From Candolleomyces eurysporus (lineage: Eukaryota; Basidiomycota; Agaricomycetes; Agaricales; Psathyrellaceae), in contig JANBPK010000817.1 in assembly GCA_027579435.1 (NCBI GenBank), positions 1 to 64,000 of the forward strand: 64,000 nt of DNA, written 5' to 3'. The position numbers and the translations under genes were made by a program. The notes below the pieces were generated by a model, which had not been told where the DNA came from, ran no database searches, and saw nothing but the letters and a program-made list of their open reading frames with translations. Shown here piece by piece: positions 24,748 through 36,419 of this stretch (the first letter of the stretch is position 1; the number at the start of each line of letters is the position of its first letter).

Positions 24748-25100
24748 CTGGTAATGATCAGAAAGGAAGATTGCCAGGCTCGATTTCAATAGGGGGGGAG
24801 ATAAGATAAAAGGTATGGCTGGCGATCCTCTAGGCTCGATTCGGCAAAGACCGAGATTCGCAATTTCATAGCCTTTTGGGTTTGCATTCAACCGACCTGA
24901 CTCCTCCGCCTCAATGGCTTCCATCTGCTACTGCAAAGGACCTTTCTCTGTCTGGAATTAACTGGGAAATACACCTCTTGACTTCAGCCTAGATCTAATC
25001 TCGTTGGACTTAGCTTGCTGTTGCAATTCCTACCAAGTGCTCATATCATTTATATTAAATGAGGTGTCACGGGCACGTTTTAGGCGGCAGTAGCTGCGCC
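24748..25100. repeat. About 350-bp upstream segment of F-box copy 3
   Basis: Near-identical to 22565-22910. It ends about 50 bp before the first exon of RBT-A, so it also forms the upstream boundary between the F-box array and the RBT island. Confidence 0.75.
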
Positions 25101-25153
25101 TTCACCTACTCCCGCTACGTGTTCGCTGAAAGCAACTCTGACATTAGACTACC

Positions 25154-26658
25154 ATGCATGCCCTTGTGTCTGCGGATGGTATGTGGGACGAAGCGCTTCC
25201 TAGCTGCTGCGTAAACATGCTTGCGAGCTCACAATTGCTATCAGTTCTCGATCCACAGAAAGACGAATATCGACTCCCGGATCCGTCACAGTTTCGTACG
25301 TGGTTTAACGTTCGATGAACCTCCCCGCTTCTGACAGGCTCTCTCGTACTTTCTCTTTCCAATCATTCGCACTTGTCCAGACGGCCCGCATTTCATCTGC
25401 AATCTGGCAGGGCTGGTGCTTGAAGCGAAGGATAACGAAGGTGGGTATGGTGCTCTTCCATCTTTCTGCACTTCGCGCATCGTACGGTTAATCTAACCTG
25501 ATACAAATAGTGCTCTCGGCCGAGTTTCACGGTGAACGTTCCCAACAGGTGCGTTTTAGTTGCGATCTTCGACTGCTCCCTCTCTGCCCGCCGAGCTCAT
25601 GTTCTACTAGTGGCTCTTGCAACCTGATCCTTCCGGAAAGTGCAAGGTTGCTCTAGTCTCCTTATATGACGGCAAATACATCCGGATGTCGCAGGATCAT
25701 GCCGGATTGCAAATCGCAAAATCACCGTTTTACTGGAAGATCGTGGAGAGCAAAGGCACCTATAGGTCAGATCACATTGCACGCCTACCCTACAGGATAT
25801 TCAAATGAATCAAACTGACTGCAACAATTTTCTAGGCTCGGGCACGGTCGCAACTTGAAATTAGCTTTGCCTTTCTCGTCTGGAGACGCTTGTACAGTGA
25901 ACGTAATCGCACCAATCCAAGAAGAAGACGAATCGATCATACTATTGGTCCTCGAAAACACCCCCGAAGTTCAAGAAGCACTTCGCGGAGGGAACATAGG
26001 GCAATTGGGTTATCCCGAACAGACGTCTTATTACACCACAGGGCAAGCAGGGCAGATCCGCATCCATAACCATCTCGACACCACGATATACGCAGCGGTT
26101 TCAGGGAAATTCTCCAGTGATTCGACTGCCCAATGGGCAATCCAGTCACACAGCTGGCAATTCTGGAGGCGGGCTTCCGACGAGAGCGTGCATGTGAGTT
26201 TAGGGGACTGCGTTAGTGCGCAGGCAGCCAAGGTTTTTCAAGGGCGGTCAGGAAAGGTTCTCCATGTCAAGTCCCTTCCTTTAACTTCTGAATGGGAAGG
26301 TAAGATTGATTCATTCAAAGATCTGGCCGTCGTTTTGCTCATAAGACGTTCTTTCTGTGGATACCTGCAGGTGTAAAATCGGTTCTGCCCGCGAATGCAA
26401 CCTACACTGAGAACGNAAAAACGAAATGTCCATTCCATCGGAGTCAAAAACGATCTGCCGTACAGCATATTCGTTTGCGTGCTCAGTAGCCTGCAAGGAC
26501 CCGCGGACTACGTTCAATGGTCCATGATCCCTGGGAGTACCGATTTTTGGCAGCGCAAAGGACCCGAAGTCGTTCTAGTCAGTGTAGGCAGTTCTCCCGG
26601 CGTCCCCCGCGCGTTTCTTGGAAGGGTTGGCTTCACGTTGCAAATAAATGAGTTGTAG
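25154..26658 (+). CDS. RBT family copy A: ricin-B-like trefoil plus beta-repeat protein
   Basis: Exons join(25154..25178, 25245..25295, 25381..25440, 25511..25548, 25611..25765, 25836..26299, 26371..26658). If the N at 26416 is ignored, the sum is 1,080 nt (359 residues). The N-terminal part reads GPHFICNLAGLVLEA...EFHGERSQQWLLQPDPSGKCKVAL, the spacing of a ricin-B-type beta-trefoil (G.xLD...QQW). The middle part has LLVLENTPEVQEAL. Two related C-terminal repeats follow: GQIRIHNHLDTTIYAAVS...VHVSLGD...FQG.SGKVLHV and GVKNDLPYSIFVCVLSS...VVLVSVGS...FLGRVGFTLQI. No signal peptide is seen, so the protein is probably cytosolic or non-classically secreted. Closest relative in the window is H. Confidence 0.8.
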
Positions 26659-29600
26659 TTCTTTCAAGAATAGTACCATAGCTACCATTGATATCTAATT
26701 AGAGCACGGGCGTAAAGGATGACCTACGAGGTCGAAGAAAAATCTATTTCATCGTACCTCTATCTCCTAGCGAAGACTGAAATCCCGCCTTTTAGGAAAT
26801 TTCCGAGTAATATCTATGAATATCTATTTCGAAAAGCAGTCTACCGTCAAAATACTCGTCGCTCCGTCTGCTCCCTTCTCGCTGAAAATGCATCACATTG
26901 ACAGAGCGAGACGATAACGAGAGCAGGGGAAACTGCCAATGCCCAAACAGTCCGGATCCTTGTGCTTATTCGCAGGCTGCAGGGTCTCAATTGAAGGAGA
27001 ATGAGTCGATATTCGGGAGGTGCCACGAGCCCTGCTCGTGGGAAATGGCATAGGGTACGTCGGTCTGCTGAAACGCGGTGGCTAGATGCAATAATCAAAA
27101 ATAATTATAGCGCCAGGCCTGAAACCTCGAAGCTGGACGGATTAAAGGCTTTCATAGAGTATGAAGGTCTACATGAGGCTGACTAGACCGTGAAAGTAGG
27201 GCTGAATTCAAAAATATCGTCAGCATACAGAGTTCGAACGCATGGAGGATTTGAAGAAAGTTACCTGGCAAGCCCAATCCAGGTTATGGATCTGTATTGA
27301 GCGAATGAAATCATAATAAAACTTAAAAATTCATTCAGGGGGGTATCCTCCCAGGCCACCTAGGAGTAACAACGATCTTTGATGCTTGCGAAATCGAGAC
27401 CAAGAGCGGAGACTGCAGCGCAGCCGTGGTGAAGAGCTGGTCGCAAGCTTGAGGATGCGGTTTCTAGCTTCTCCTATTCGGAGGGTACGTGTAGGACTGA
27501 ATGGTCGTTGCATTGAGGGTGTGACGCCGTCAAGGCCCGACGAGACGATTGGTAGGCGTCGAGCTGAGGGAGGAGAGTCGAGCGGTGGGCTCTTAGTGGC
27601 GATAGTTGGGTGAAATTGCGGCGAAGAGGACCACCGATAATTCGAGTCGAGTCATGAGGCTTGAACGAGAAAATAGGGCTGAATCCGTGAGCGCTGAATG
27701 GGGCCGTGGTCCACTGAGGTATGGGATGGCATGGGCATGGGTGGAGGGATTACGTCTGTCCATACGGCTCTAGAAGGAGTACAGTGACCGCCCAAGGGCG
27801 AGGCCGTGGTTCTAGAGGAATGGAAGGATACTGCATGAATTAGCCCGATTCCTTGGTCGCTCTCGGGATTGTACTTGGACCTCTTGACTCTCGCCAATTA
27901 TCGATTATCCTAGGAGCTTTTCCGGGACATTTTCGAGTTATTGAGGTAGGTACACGAGCGTCGAGCATGCTGGCCCCCGAAATAGGAGCCCATGAGTTTG
28001 GGTCCCAGTGAAAGGGGTTGATGGGACAAACAAGGTGGGGCTGGCGGGGTTGGAAAGCCAGCCTCAGGCCAACCTCCCGGGCCCTCCTCCATCAACGACG
28101 GCCACGACGCCGTCGTCTCTCAGCTTGCTCTTTTACCACATTACCATGACCGTTTCAATCAAAGAGCTAGTCGAAAACTGCCCTTGAAAGGATCGAATTC
28201 GGTAGAAGATCCGTTTTCGATGAGGCTAGTGAGTGTTTTTTCCTGAGCAGGGTTCTGGACAGGAGATGGCGGAGGATGGGCATTACAGTTCAGGGAAGGC
28301 TTGGCTACTCGAGCATGGCGTCGAGAAGGTGGTCGTGGCGTTGTTGGGCACCCCAGAGGCTACGATAACCTGGTAAGCCTGTTTCCCCTGATCGATGAGG
28401 CCCCTCACTGACCTGTTACGCAGTTTTTATGGTCTGCCTTGCGGCTGCGTCTTCCCGAATCTTCAAGCTTCAAGACCTCGAAAAGGTGATTGGAGGAGGT
28501 CAAAGTTGTTGGGAATTTATAAACACTCGGGGTATCGATGGCGTTGGCAGCCACAGCTGGTGGCTGACAGCACCGAACCCGGCGGCTGGCCAGAATTCAG
28601 CCACACGAAGGGGAGCTGGAACTTGAGGTGAGGCGACCGTTTTCATCTCGACTCCACGATACTACGATATTGATCCCTTCACATGGCCAGGCTTGGATCG
28701 TTCTGCGGGGCCCGTGCAGTTCCTGGGCGTCAAATTCGCATCAATGATGCACTAGTGCAACGACGATCCATGCGAAGGATCCGCGGAATGCTTTGCGTCT
28801 GGCCCCACTGGGATAACGACTTCCGAGCTCTCGAACGAAACATTCAAGTCTGTCGCAGTTGGTTCGGTCTTTCTCCACAAACTCGGCGAATGTCCCGTGG
28901 CGGTCGTCACTAGCCTGGCCTGGCCCTCTTTCGTTGGCCGACTCCCTCCGCGAGGAGCGGGAGGCTGATCTTGGGATTCATCCAGATGAAGAGCTTCCAC
29001 CCCGCTGTCTCCGTGAAAGATTTTCGGGATTCACGCATCCAGTCGCCCTCCATCCCTGTGATCGCTAGTGCTTCTGCGGAGACCCTCATCAACAGGATTG
29101 GACTTCGGTACTAAGGCAGCCCCACGGACAGCAGGGATTTGATTGTCGTGCCCCGACATTCGATCGCCAGCCGTCGAGGTGGACCTCTGAGCCACTGCTG
29201 GGTGTTCTTGCCAAGGATACCCGAATAATTCTTTTGTGCTGGGGCGCCATCCACGCAGCTGTCAACTGTCTGCACGAGTACGGTTCGCCTTCAATCGCCT
29301 TCTTTAGATTTCTCTGGATCTCGTATCTTCTTTCCATAGGACGCTGCCAAACGTGTTCATTGTCCGGCCTTTAAGCTTCTAGGGTTCCTGGATATGAGAC
29401 GAGGGGAGAGACATTGCTTTGCCTCACGGGACGCTGTTGGAAGAGCAGTTCCTCATCAGCAACGAGAAACTAGACTACAAGAGGGAAAATTGTGCGCGTA
29501 CCTGTCGTCTAAACGTCCGGGATCTCTTCCCCCCCCTTCGAGACTCGAGGCCGGAAGTTTTGCAGGAAGCTGTCCGCAATGAGCGGGGGGGGCTTCAGCT

Positions 29601-30903
29601 TTCCATAGTCGAGGCGAACATCGCTCGTTCAAGTACGGCAGGATCGTAGGGAGCATATGGTTATGGTCTGGACACAAGGTGGTGGCTGACGGTGGGCATC
29701 GAGAAGGTTTGCGGTAGTTGGGCAACGGTGTTGGGAAGGTTGTGTAGAGTCGATGTAGGAGCGTCTGTACGGGGACGGCGAGGGGAGAGAATGAGGAGCA
29801 TTTTGGCGGACGGTGCGCGAGTGAGCGTTGGGTTGGTTATAGCTTGTGGTGACTGGCTCCTGAGAAGTACACGGTCGTAGGGCGTAAGGGCCTTGATAGC
29901 GCAAGGTGTCGGAGGATATAGGGAGGGACGAGGACGAGGAGACGTCGCTTGCAGTGTGTCAGGATTGGAGTTGGCCTGTAGGGATTGGGCAATGGAAAGT
30001 GGATGGCCTTGTACGCTTTGTCGACGGAAAATGTGTCGGACCAGCTAGAACCTGTTCTTGTTCTTGCTTCTGGGCGCTTGTGGGGATGTCGGATGGACAG
30101 AGCATTAACCTGAGTAGCAGGAGTTGTTTCCCGCAAAGTCAGCCAGGCTTTCGATGGACGGGATCTAGCATGAACGACTGAAGGCGCCNAAGAGGGGAGG
30201 ATGGTCGGGGCACTGGAGCTTTGACGGTGGTCGTCCGCTTGTGTGTGGGCGGGTCGAGCAAACGCTTGGTGGAAAAACCGCGCTAACTTGCAGCTAATCC
30301 TTGAGCCGTGTACGGAGGAACATGCTGGCCATGTTCGTGGGCAGCACGACCTTTGTGTCGACTGGAGTTCCTGGGCCGTCTGGTCAGTGGGTTACAGTGG
30401 GCATTAGAGCCAGTCCTTTGCCATCAAGGTTTCACACATTCTTACTCTTCGATGGCATTCAGGCTCACGGCAATCACTACTGCTATTCGCCCCTTTTTCA
30501 TTCTGAATTTTTCCACTACAACGCTCCCATCCTTCTAGCTGAGCACCAAGAAACCGACCAGTCAAGGGGGTAGTGGTCATCTCTGGAAAGCGTCTTTCGG
30601 TATTCGAACCAGAAGCACACCCCCAGAGCCGGCGGCATCCTGGGTTTCGACCGCGATTTATAATTCTGCCCTGATGTTTGTTAACATTCCTCTCTACTCA
30701 ATTAGTCGCACCAACGGTATTGAGTTGTTTGGTCGGTTCGGAGCTCTCAAGACCGTCACCCACCTTCCTTCCTTCTTTGCCCTTGCCTCAGCTCGCCCCA
30801 GGAAGCAGCCGCCAGGAAGCAGCCCTCCCCTCTAGTGTGCTGCAATCCTAGGCTAGGCCACGGTCGCTGCAAGCGGCCTTGCGATACTGCGTAGGCTGCG
30901 AGC
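26659..30903. other. Long noncoding part of the left arm (P-unit copy 2, upstream)
   Basis: 4.2 kb between RBT-A and P2, collinear with 56991-61130 (inverted) and, from about 27260, with 14.09-17.40 kb. It contains one N at 30189. Short frames occur (for example 28683-28913 and 28752-29000), but both strands look equally conserved between copies, as expected for duplicated noncoding DNA. The last 250 bp before P2 (block ATTGAGTTGTTTGGTCGGTTCG) is the best conserved and is the likely P promoter. Confidence 0.55.
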
Positions 30904-31616
30904 ATGACGTCGTCGACACCCTCGATTGTGTCTTATCGTCGTCACCCCTCCCCAGAACCTTCTATCTTTTTCTTCGAGCCTGAACCTACTTCTTCTCTCT
31001 CCTCGCGGCAAACTCTATCGACGGACAATGCTACTCTATACACTCCTTTCGTTTCAGATGGTGATTGGCATCACCTCAAGAGTAATTTAAAAATGCCTGC
31101 TGCCCAGTTCGCCCATGGCCCACGTCGCGCACCTCGCATGCTTACCCCTTCGCAGAGAATTTTGACTGCTGGCGGGCGTCCGAGCCACACGATTTCCCGC
31201 AACTCCGCTCCTGGGATTCATTCGGATGGCGACGATTCCGCTGCCAGCAAAATGCGGTTGCACATCCAGCTGAACCAGACTGCTGCTTTGCTCGCAAAGG
31301 TCCGTGTCAATATTGCCATCTTCTGTTGTCCGTGGACGAGCGACTGATTGGATTTGAGTAGAACATGAAACAGACCGCCATGCTCTCGGACGCAGATGCG
31401 TTTGAGGTGGAAGTCGTTGAGCGGTACCTTCTGCCTCCCCTCCTTCAAAAGAAGGCTCGTCCTCTGTGGGCCCGGGTAAGTTTCTTTGCCTGTTGTTCTG
31501 TACTGGTAATCGAAGGACAGCTGATCGATCGATCGTCGTCGTTGTAGTGCCTTCGCAAAGTTGCGGAAGTTCCGTGCCGCTGGGCGTGCTATTTTCTGAG
31601 TCGACGAATTGAATAG
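30904..31616 (+). CDS. P-family protein, copy P2
   Basis: Exons join(30904..31299, 31362..31475, 31548..31616), 192 residues, phase-0 introns. The N-terminal part is Ser/Pro-rich: YRRHPSPEPSIFFFEPEPTS, LSTDNATLYTPF, GDWHHLKSNLKMP, then an RILTAGGRPSHTIS stretch and IHSDGDDSAASKMRLHIQLN. Exon 2 has the acidic block DADAFEVEVVERYLLPPLL, and exon 3 ends in a basic Cys-containing tail (CLRKVAEVPCRWACYFLSRR). Intact in every frame. P3 is its inverted partner. No recognised domain, signal peptide or membrane helix. Function unknown; the DNA context is always next to, or inside, the duplicated units that carry RBT genes. Confidence 0.75.
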
Positions 31617-32316
31617 AAATGTGAGGTCTTCAATGTCAACGGCGAACGGATTCGAAATCTCTTCACTTTTTCACGGTGGCTTGCTCGCTGGACATTTGAC
31701 TTCTTGATCGGGTTCAGCGTCGCTTGCTTGTGACACATATCTTAATCCCCACTCATTCACTTGAAATAGCTGTACATTTCGGCTTGCTTCTGGCTTGCCT
31801 TTGCTGCTTTGCGGCCTTTGGGATAGAGTTTGCGATAGATGCGTTGGTCTCCTTCGCTGTAGATACACAGTCGGATTGGAACATGACTTCTGCCTTCAGT
31901 GCTGCTCTTCGACGATGGTTGCTCGGCCTTGCCCCTTTACATCTGTCTTAGGCACTCGAACGATAGCAAGAAAAGAGAAGGAAAGATTATCCATTTCCTG
32001 GTAAGGGTGGTATAAACAGTGTAACCGATCAAGCGAAAGAGGTTGGTGCGGAGGATGAGTGCTCGTGCGGGAATGAAATGGGAGGGGTTGGGGAACTCTC
32101 AAATGTGAAGGATAGGTATTGTTGGTTGTAGCAAGGATGGAAGGGGAGAATGTAGAATGGCTGTGGGAGTAGGCGACTGGGAGGGCGGCCTCGCTCCCAC
32201 TAATCGACAAATTTGGGCACGGCCCGTGCACAGGCGGCACCCAAATCAGACCTGGGTTTCTGCTGCAGTACGTTTTGTTCATTGTGGACCAACCATCCTG
32301 TGCACGCGATCCAAAG
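31617..32316. other. P2 downstream flank joined to a truncated RBT-B upstream region
   Basis: Carries the P-unit 3' blocks (ATTATCCATTTCC near 31986, GTGCACAGGCGGCACCCAAAT near 32226). At about 32285 the sequence jumps from what is promoter in the G copy (TTTGTTCATTG near 55485) straight into intron 1 of the RBT gene (ACCAACCATCCTGTG). About 0.37 kb containing exon 1 is missing. Confidence 0.65.
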
Positions 32317-33694
32317 ACCCGGCCGCCCCAATACCTCAATTCCGTATGTCACATAGCATCTTTTCTTCGTCGTAGCTTTGCCGCTTGCCCTCTTACACTA
32401 GCATTAACGCTGGATCTAGACGGCCCGCACTTTATAAGCAATTTGGAAAACCTAGTTCTCGGGGCTAAAGAATCTCAAATCCTCACGCGTGAGCAAATTN
32501 CCCCCCCTCGTTCTCGTTCATTCGTGTCGGAAATGAGCTCAACTTGTTGTCATTGAAAACAAGCGAGATCGAAGAAATTCCAGAGATCGTACTCAGCAAG
32601 TGCGTTGAGCTTGCACGGCCTCAAACTCCTTCAGGTCTAACTCCGAGTCGGCATTAACTGTATTAGTGGCTCTTACAATCAGACCCTGTAGAATCACTCT
32701 AGTGTCTTTGCACGATGGCATGTACTTCGGAAAGCTCGCCGGATGCCTTAAACGGTCTTGCACCCCATTTTATTGGGAAATTCTCCGAAACCAGGAGTTT
32801 TACAGGTGTAATTAGAGGTCCCGTCCCCCGATAATCTGTCCAGCAGACTGACCACAGAAGCATGGCCTCCTCGTTCGCCGACAAAGCTTGGCTCTACCTC
32901 TCGTCCATGATGGTGTTTGCTCAATGAGAGTCGCCCCTGCAGTGGACGATAAATCGGCCGTGCTGCTGATACTCGAAGACACCCCTGAAGTTCGAGCTGC
33001 ACTTGAAATAGGAAAGATAGGACAGGAAGATGGGCCTACTCCAATTTATCATACCGTCGGAGAAGCAGGCCAGATCCGGATCTACAACCTTCTGAACTCT
33101 TTTGTTTACGCAGCAGTCTCCGACGGGCGGACCAGCGATTCCGGTGGATGCGGTCAATGGCCAGTCAAGCCGAAAAACTGGCAGTACTNGGGGGGGGGGA
33201 GCTCGGACGAGAATGAGCATGTGAGTTTGGGCGACTGTATCGGTGCTCAGACGGCGGAGATCTTCCAAGGCCGCGTAGGAAAGGTCTTACATCTTCGATC
33301 TCTCCCTTTGAGGTCCGACTGGATGGGAAGGTCGGGCGTCACACAGATTCTGTTCACGATCTGAGATCGCTAATTACCTTGACCGCCATACCACCATACA
33401 TAGGAATGAAGCCGATTCTGGCAACTGATGTAAAGTGCACTGTGAACGTGCCTGCTAGGGCGCAGTACATCGGCGTTAAGAATAACCTGAGATTCAGTAT
33501 CTATGTTCTCGTGCTCAGCAATGAGCAGTGTAGAAGGAGGCGGGAACCCGCAATACACTATGAATCCTTGGAGCACGGATTTCTGGCGTGGGCAAGGCTC
33601 CGAAATCGTTCTGGTCAGTGTCGGCAGTGCACCCGGAGTCCCTAGCGCTTTCCTTGGCAAAATTGGCCATACTTTGCATATCGATAATTTGTAA
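32317..33694 (+). pseudogene. RBT family copy B (decayed)
   Basis: Clear partner of G: exons 2-7 can be aligned, but exon 1 with the start codon is deleted. Further lesions relative to G are a 2-base loss in exon 4 (near 32582), a loss of about 10 bases in exon 5 (near 32688), an N plus a G10 run in exon 6 (33189-33199) where paralogues read WQYWKRSS, and a 7-base gain in exon 7 (near 33520, AGCAATGAGCAG). Long stretches remain readable: LLILEDTPEVRAALEIGKIG, GEAGQIRIYN, GAQTAEIFQGRVGKVLHL, SEIVLVSVGSAPGVP. An N at 32500 lies in intron 3. Confidence 0.85.
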
Positions 33695-34557
33695 TTAGCA
33701 CTAACTCGTCTACTTATGAAGGTTTTCAGAGTGGTTTGCCTAATTGAGATACACGATCAGATTATCGACCTTGTTCACATTTTGACGCGCGTTATCCCTT
33801 GTCGCCTGCAAGCCGCAAAATTGGCTGCGCCTGGATCTAATGGGGTTCCGTCCTCTCACCGCCACTGACTCACTGCATTTGCTACCCGCCCACTGTCAAA
33901 CAGAACCGAGATGCCGTAAAAGGACACGGTTCCCGCTGCCACTACGGCTTCGCTCTGCTCTGCTCCAAGAGGTCCCAGGTTCCCTGGTCCTGTACACTGT
34001 TGATCGAACATCGACCCTGAGTCGGGAATTACCGAATCAGCGGCAGTCAAAGGATCAGAGCCTCGGCAAGTCGGCAAATGAAGAATAATTCGACATTGCA
34101 TACTAGAGTTCGTTTGAATAGCGTAGTGCACTGGTATTGAGGGATGCCTGAGCTTGAAGGGACTTCATTCACACACAGGCCCCCGAACTATCGACTAGTA
34201 ACTGGCTAGGGAATGTGATCCATCGCCTTACACCTCCAAAAAGGCACAGGATTGAGAGATTATGTGTTATGGGCAAGACTGAGTCATGAGCTACAAAGGC
34301 TGCCATATTCACCTATATTTCTGCAGGAATTTGCTAAAATGACCACTGACGCTGGCAAATTTCAGTAACAAACCACTCACAAGCTCGTCTCTGTGAGTGA
34401 GCCTGGGAGTTGCCCATCATGCCGTGTTCTCGGCGGCTTTCTGTATTTGGAAGGTACCCCCCCCCCTACCCAGCCCATCAATCATGTCCGGGATCGGGGA
34501 ATCTGAGGCCTCTTGCTCTGCTCATTCCTTCGCACCGTACACTGAGCGAACGAGACC
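33695..34557. other. Intergenic region between RBT-B and RBT-C
   Basis: About 0.86 kb. The RBT-C leader occupies the last 30 bp. The rest shows no supportable gene or repeat beyond a short C run near 34460. Confidence 0.5.
34535..34554 (+). promoter_or_regulatory. Conserved RBT 5' leader element (copy C)
   Basis: CCGTACACTGAGCGAACGAG sits just before the RBT-C ATG. The same word, about 12-30 bp from the ATG, precedes copies D, E and F and is absent from A, G and H. It may be a transcription start or translation leader element shared by this subgroup. Confidence 0.6.
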
Positions 34558-36266
34558 ATGCAGTGGGCCAGACGTGATAATCAGCCAACGGACGGTAAGT
34601 AGTAGAAACAGCTGGGGGTTGGTCATTGACTGTCAACAAGTGGGCTCACAATTCCCAATAGCTGTTCGCGCTCGGTCTCCTCCGCCTAACCGTCGGCGGG
34701 TTGACACACCACCACAATTCCGTCCGTAACTCGACATCGTCAACTTTCAATGCCAATTCTAACTGCTCGTTACTCAGACGGCCCCCATTTCGTATGTAAC
34801 ATGGACGGCCTAGTACTCGAAATGGTAGATAATAAAGGTGTGTATGCACATCGTGTTCTTTCACTCATGTCACTCACGATTAGACTGTCCCTGTCGATGA
34901 ATGTGGTACAGTTGTATCAAGCAGGTTCAACGGTGGTCGTCCCCAGCAAGTACGTGCAAACATCGACCCATCCCATTGCTCTATTCCATTGGCTTACGTG
35001 ACACTCCTTTGTCTGTGTCGCAGTGGATGTTACAGACTGATCCACAGGGAAAGGTAGCCCTAGCTTCCTTGCAAGATGGGAGATACCTGTCGACACTTTA
35101 TGGCGAAAACTACCGCACCCGGCTTGGGATGCGCCTGCGGGATAGACCGACTGTACAAAGACCATTATTTTATTGGGACCTCGAAGTTGAGGATACCCAA
35201 GGAAAGTATAGGTATAGTACCCTGTGTCTCCTCACCTTAAAGAGCTCAACAACCTAATTCTTTTGAATAGCCTTCGTAACGCAGGTGAAGACACATTCGC
35301 TCTCCCCCTCTCCCCATCCACGTGTGAAGTCAAGTTAACTGTCTCAACCACGGAGGAGCGAAGATCAACCACACTCTTGATACTCGAGAACACCCCCGAG
35401 GTTCAAGCTGCACTCCAAATAGGAAGGATAGGAAGATGGGCGTGTCCCGACCAGTCTGCATACCATACTTTCGGGGAAGCAGGCCAGATCCGGATTTACA
35501 ACCACCGTGACTCTGTGATATACGCAGCAGTCTCCGACCGCCAGACCAGCAGCTCCAGTGGATGCGCCCAGTGTACAGTCAAGCCAAATAACTGGCAATA
35601 CTGGAAGAGGAGCTCGGATGAAGATGTGCACGTGAGTTTGGGTGGTTGCGACGGTGCCCAGACGGCGGAGGTCTTCCAAGGTCCGGTAGGAATGGTTCTT
35701 CACATCGAGTCTCTCAGCTCGAGGCCCGTGTGGGAAGGTGAGAAGACAACACAAATTCCACGTACAATGCGATTGCTTACTCTCTACTTTGTCCTTTGAT
35801 ACTGATAGGGATCAAGTCAATTCCGCCCGCCGATGCAAGGTACATAGCGAACGGATTTATCAGGATGGGGCACATCGGCGTCAAGAACAACCTCAAGTTC
35901 AGTATCTACGTTCTTGTGCTCAGCAGTGTACAAGGAGGCGCGGATTCGCAGTACACCATGCATCCTGGAACGACAGCTTTTTGGCGCAGACAGGATTCAG
36001 AAATCGTTCTGGTTAGCATAGGCAGTGCTCCTGGCGCTCCTCGCGCGTTCCAAGGAAAAGTTGGCTACACATTACAGATAGATCAACTGTCATGGGACGG
36101 GGAGGTCGGGAAGCGGCATCAACAAATGGGCACGGCCTTATACTTAGGACTTCAAGTTCTCGGATTGGCTTGGACTTATGGGTTCTTATCAACACGTTTA
36201 CTTATTCTAAACTCACTTCTCCTTGTTTTCTCCTACCTTTTCGTTCTCCTTATACAAGATGAATAA
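34558..36266 (+). CDS. RBT family copy C, with a C-terminal stop-loss extension
   Basis: Exons join(34558..34594, 34662..34721, 34778..34837, 34912..34949, 35024..35211, 35271..35737, 35809..36266), 435 residues, phases consistent. Domain order as in the family: HGPHFVCNMDGLVLEM...SSRFNGGRPQQW (trefoil), then SLQDGRYLSTLYGENY, STTLLILENTPEVQAAL, repeat 1 (GEAGQIRIYN...FQGPVGMVLHI) and repeat 2 (GVKNNLKFSIYVLVL...FQG.VGYTLQI). All other copies stop 2-4 codons after repeat 2; here the frame runs on for about 57 residues after IDQL and includes a hydrophobic segment (LLILNSLLLVFSYLFVLLI) that could span a membrane. Confidence 0.8.
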
Positions 36267-36419
36267 GCGTCCAAGTATGCACCCGAGCGGCGCTTCCTGA
36301 GCTGACGAACCGCCTCAAAGGCTTGGGTCTTAAGCCAGCATGAATAGATACTCGACATGAGGTATATATAGAGGGTATAACGAAGGCACAAAACACCCAG
36401 AAAAAAGGACTTTTATCCA

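Larger units (their letters stand above)
18780..25100 (-). repeat. Tandem array of three F-box gene units (about 2.1 kb each)
   Basis: Three direct repeats, each with one F-box-like gene plus flank: about 18.78-20.70, 20.74-22.91 and 22.92-25.10 kb. Copies 1 and 2 are almost identical over long stretches of the C-terminal half; copy 3 is more diverged. The upstream flanks of copies 2 and 3 are near-identical over about 350 bp, while copy 1 has a different upstream flank. Confidence 0.85.
25154..33694 (+). repeat. Left arm of a large inverted duplication (A - P2 - B)
   Basis: Gene order RBT-A, noncoding spacer, P2, noncoding spacer, RBT-B on + is mirrored by RBT-H, spacer, P3, spacer, RBT-G on - at 62638-53684. 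The match includes noncoding blocks, such as GAAAATGCATCACATTG near 26884 against its inverse near 60925, and CGTCAGCATAC near 27218 against its inverse near 60578. Arm lengths are about 8.5 and 9.0 kb. Confidence 0.8.

Noticed and set aside
28683..29000. Overlapping frames on both strands with similar residues in unit 3
   Set aside because: Plus and minus frames look equally conserved, as expected for duplicated DNA rather than selection on one protein.
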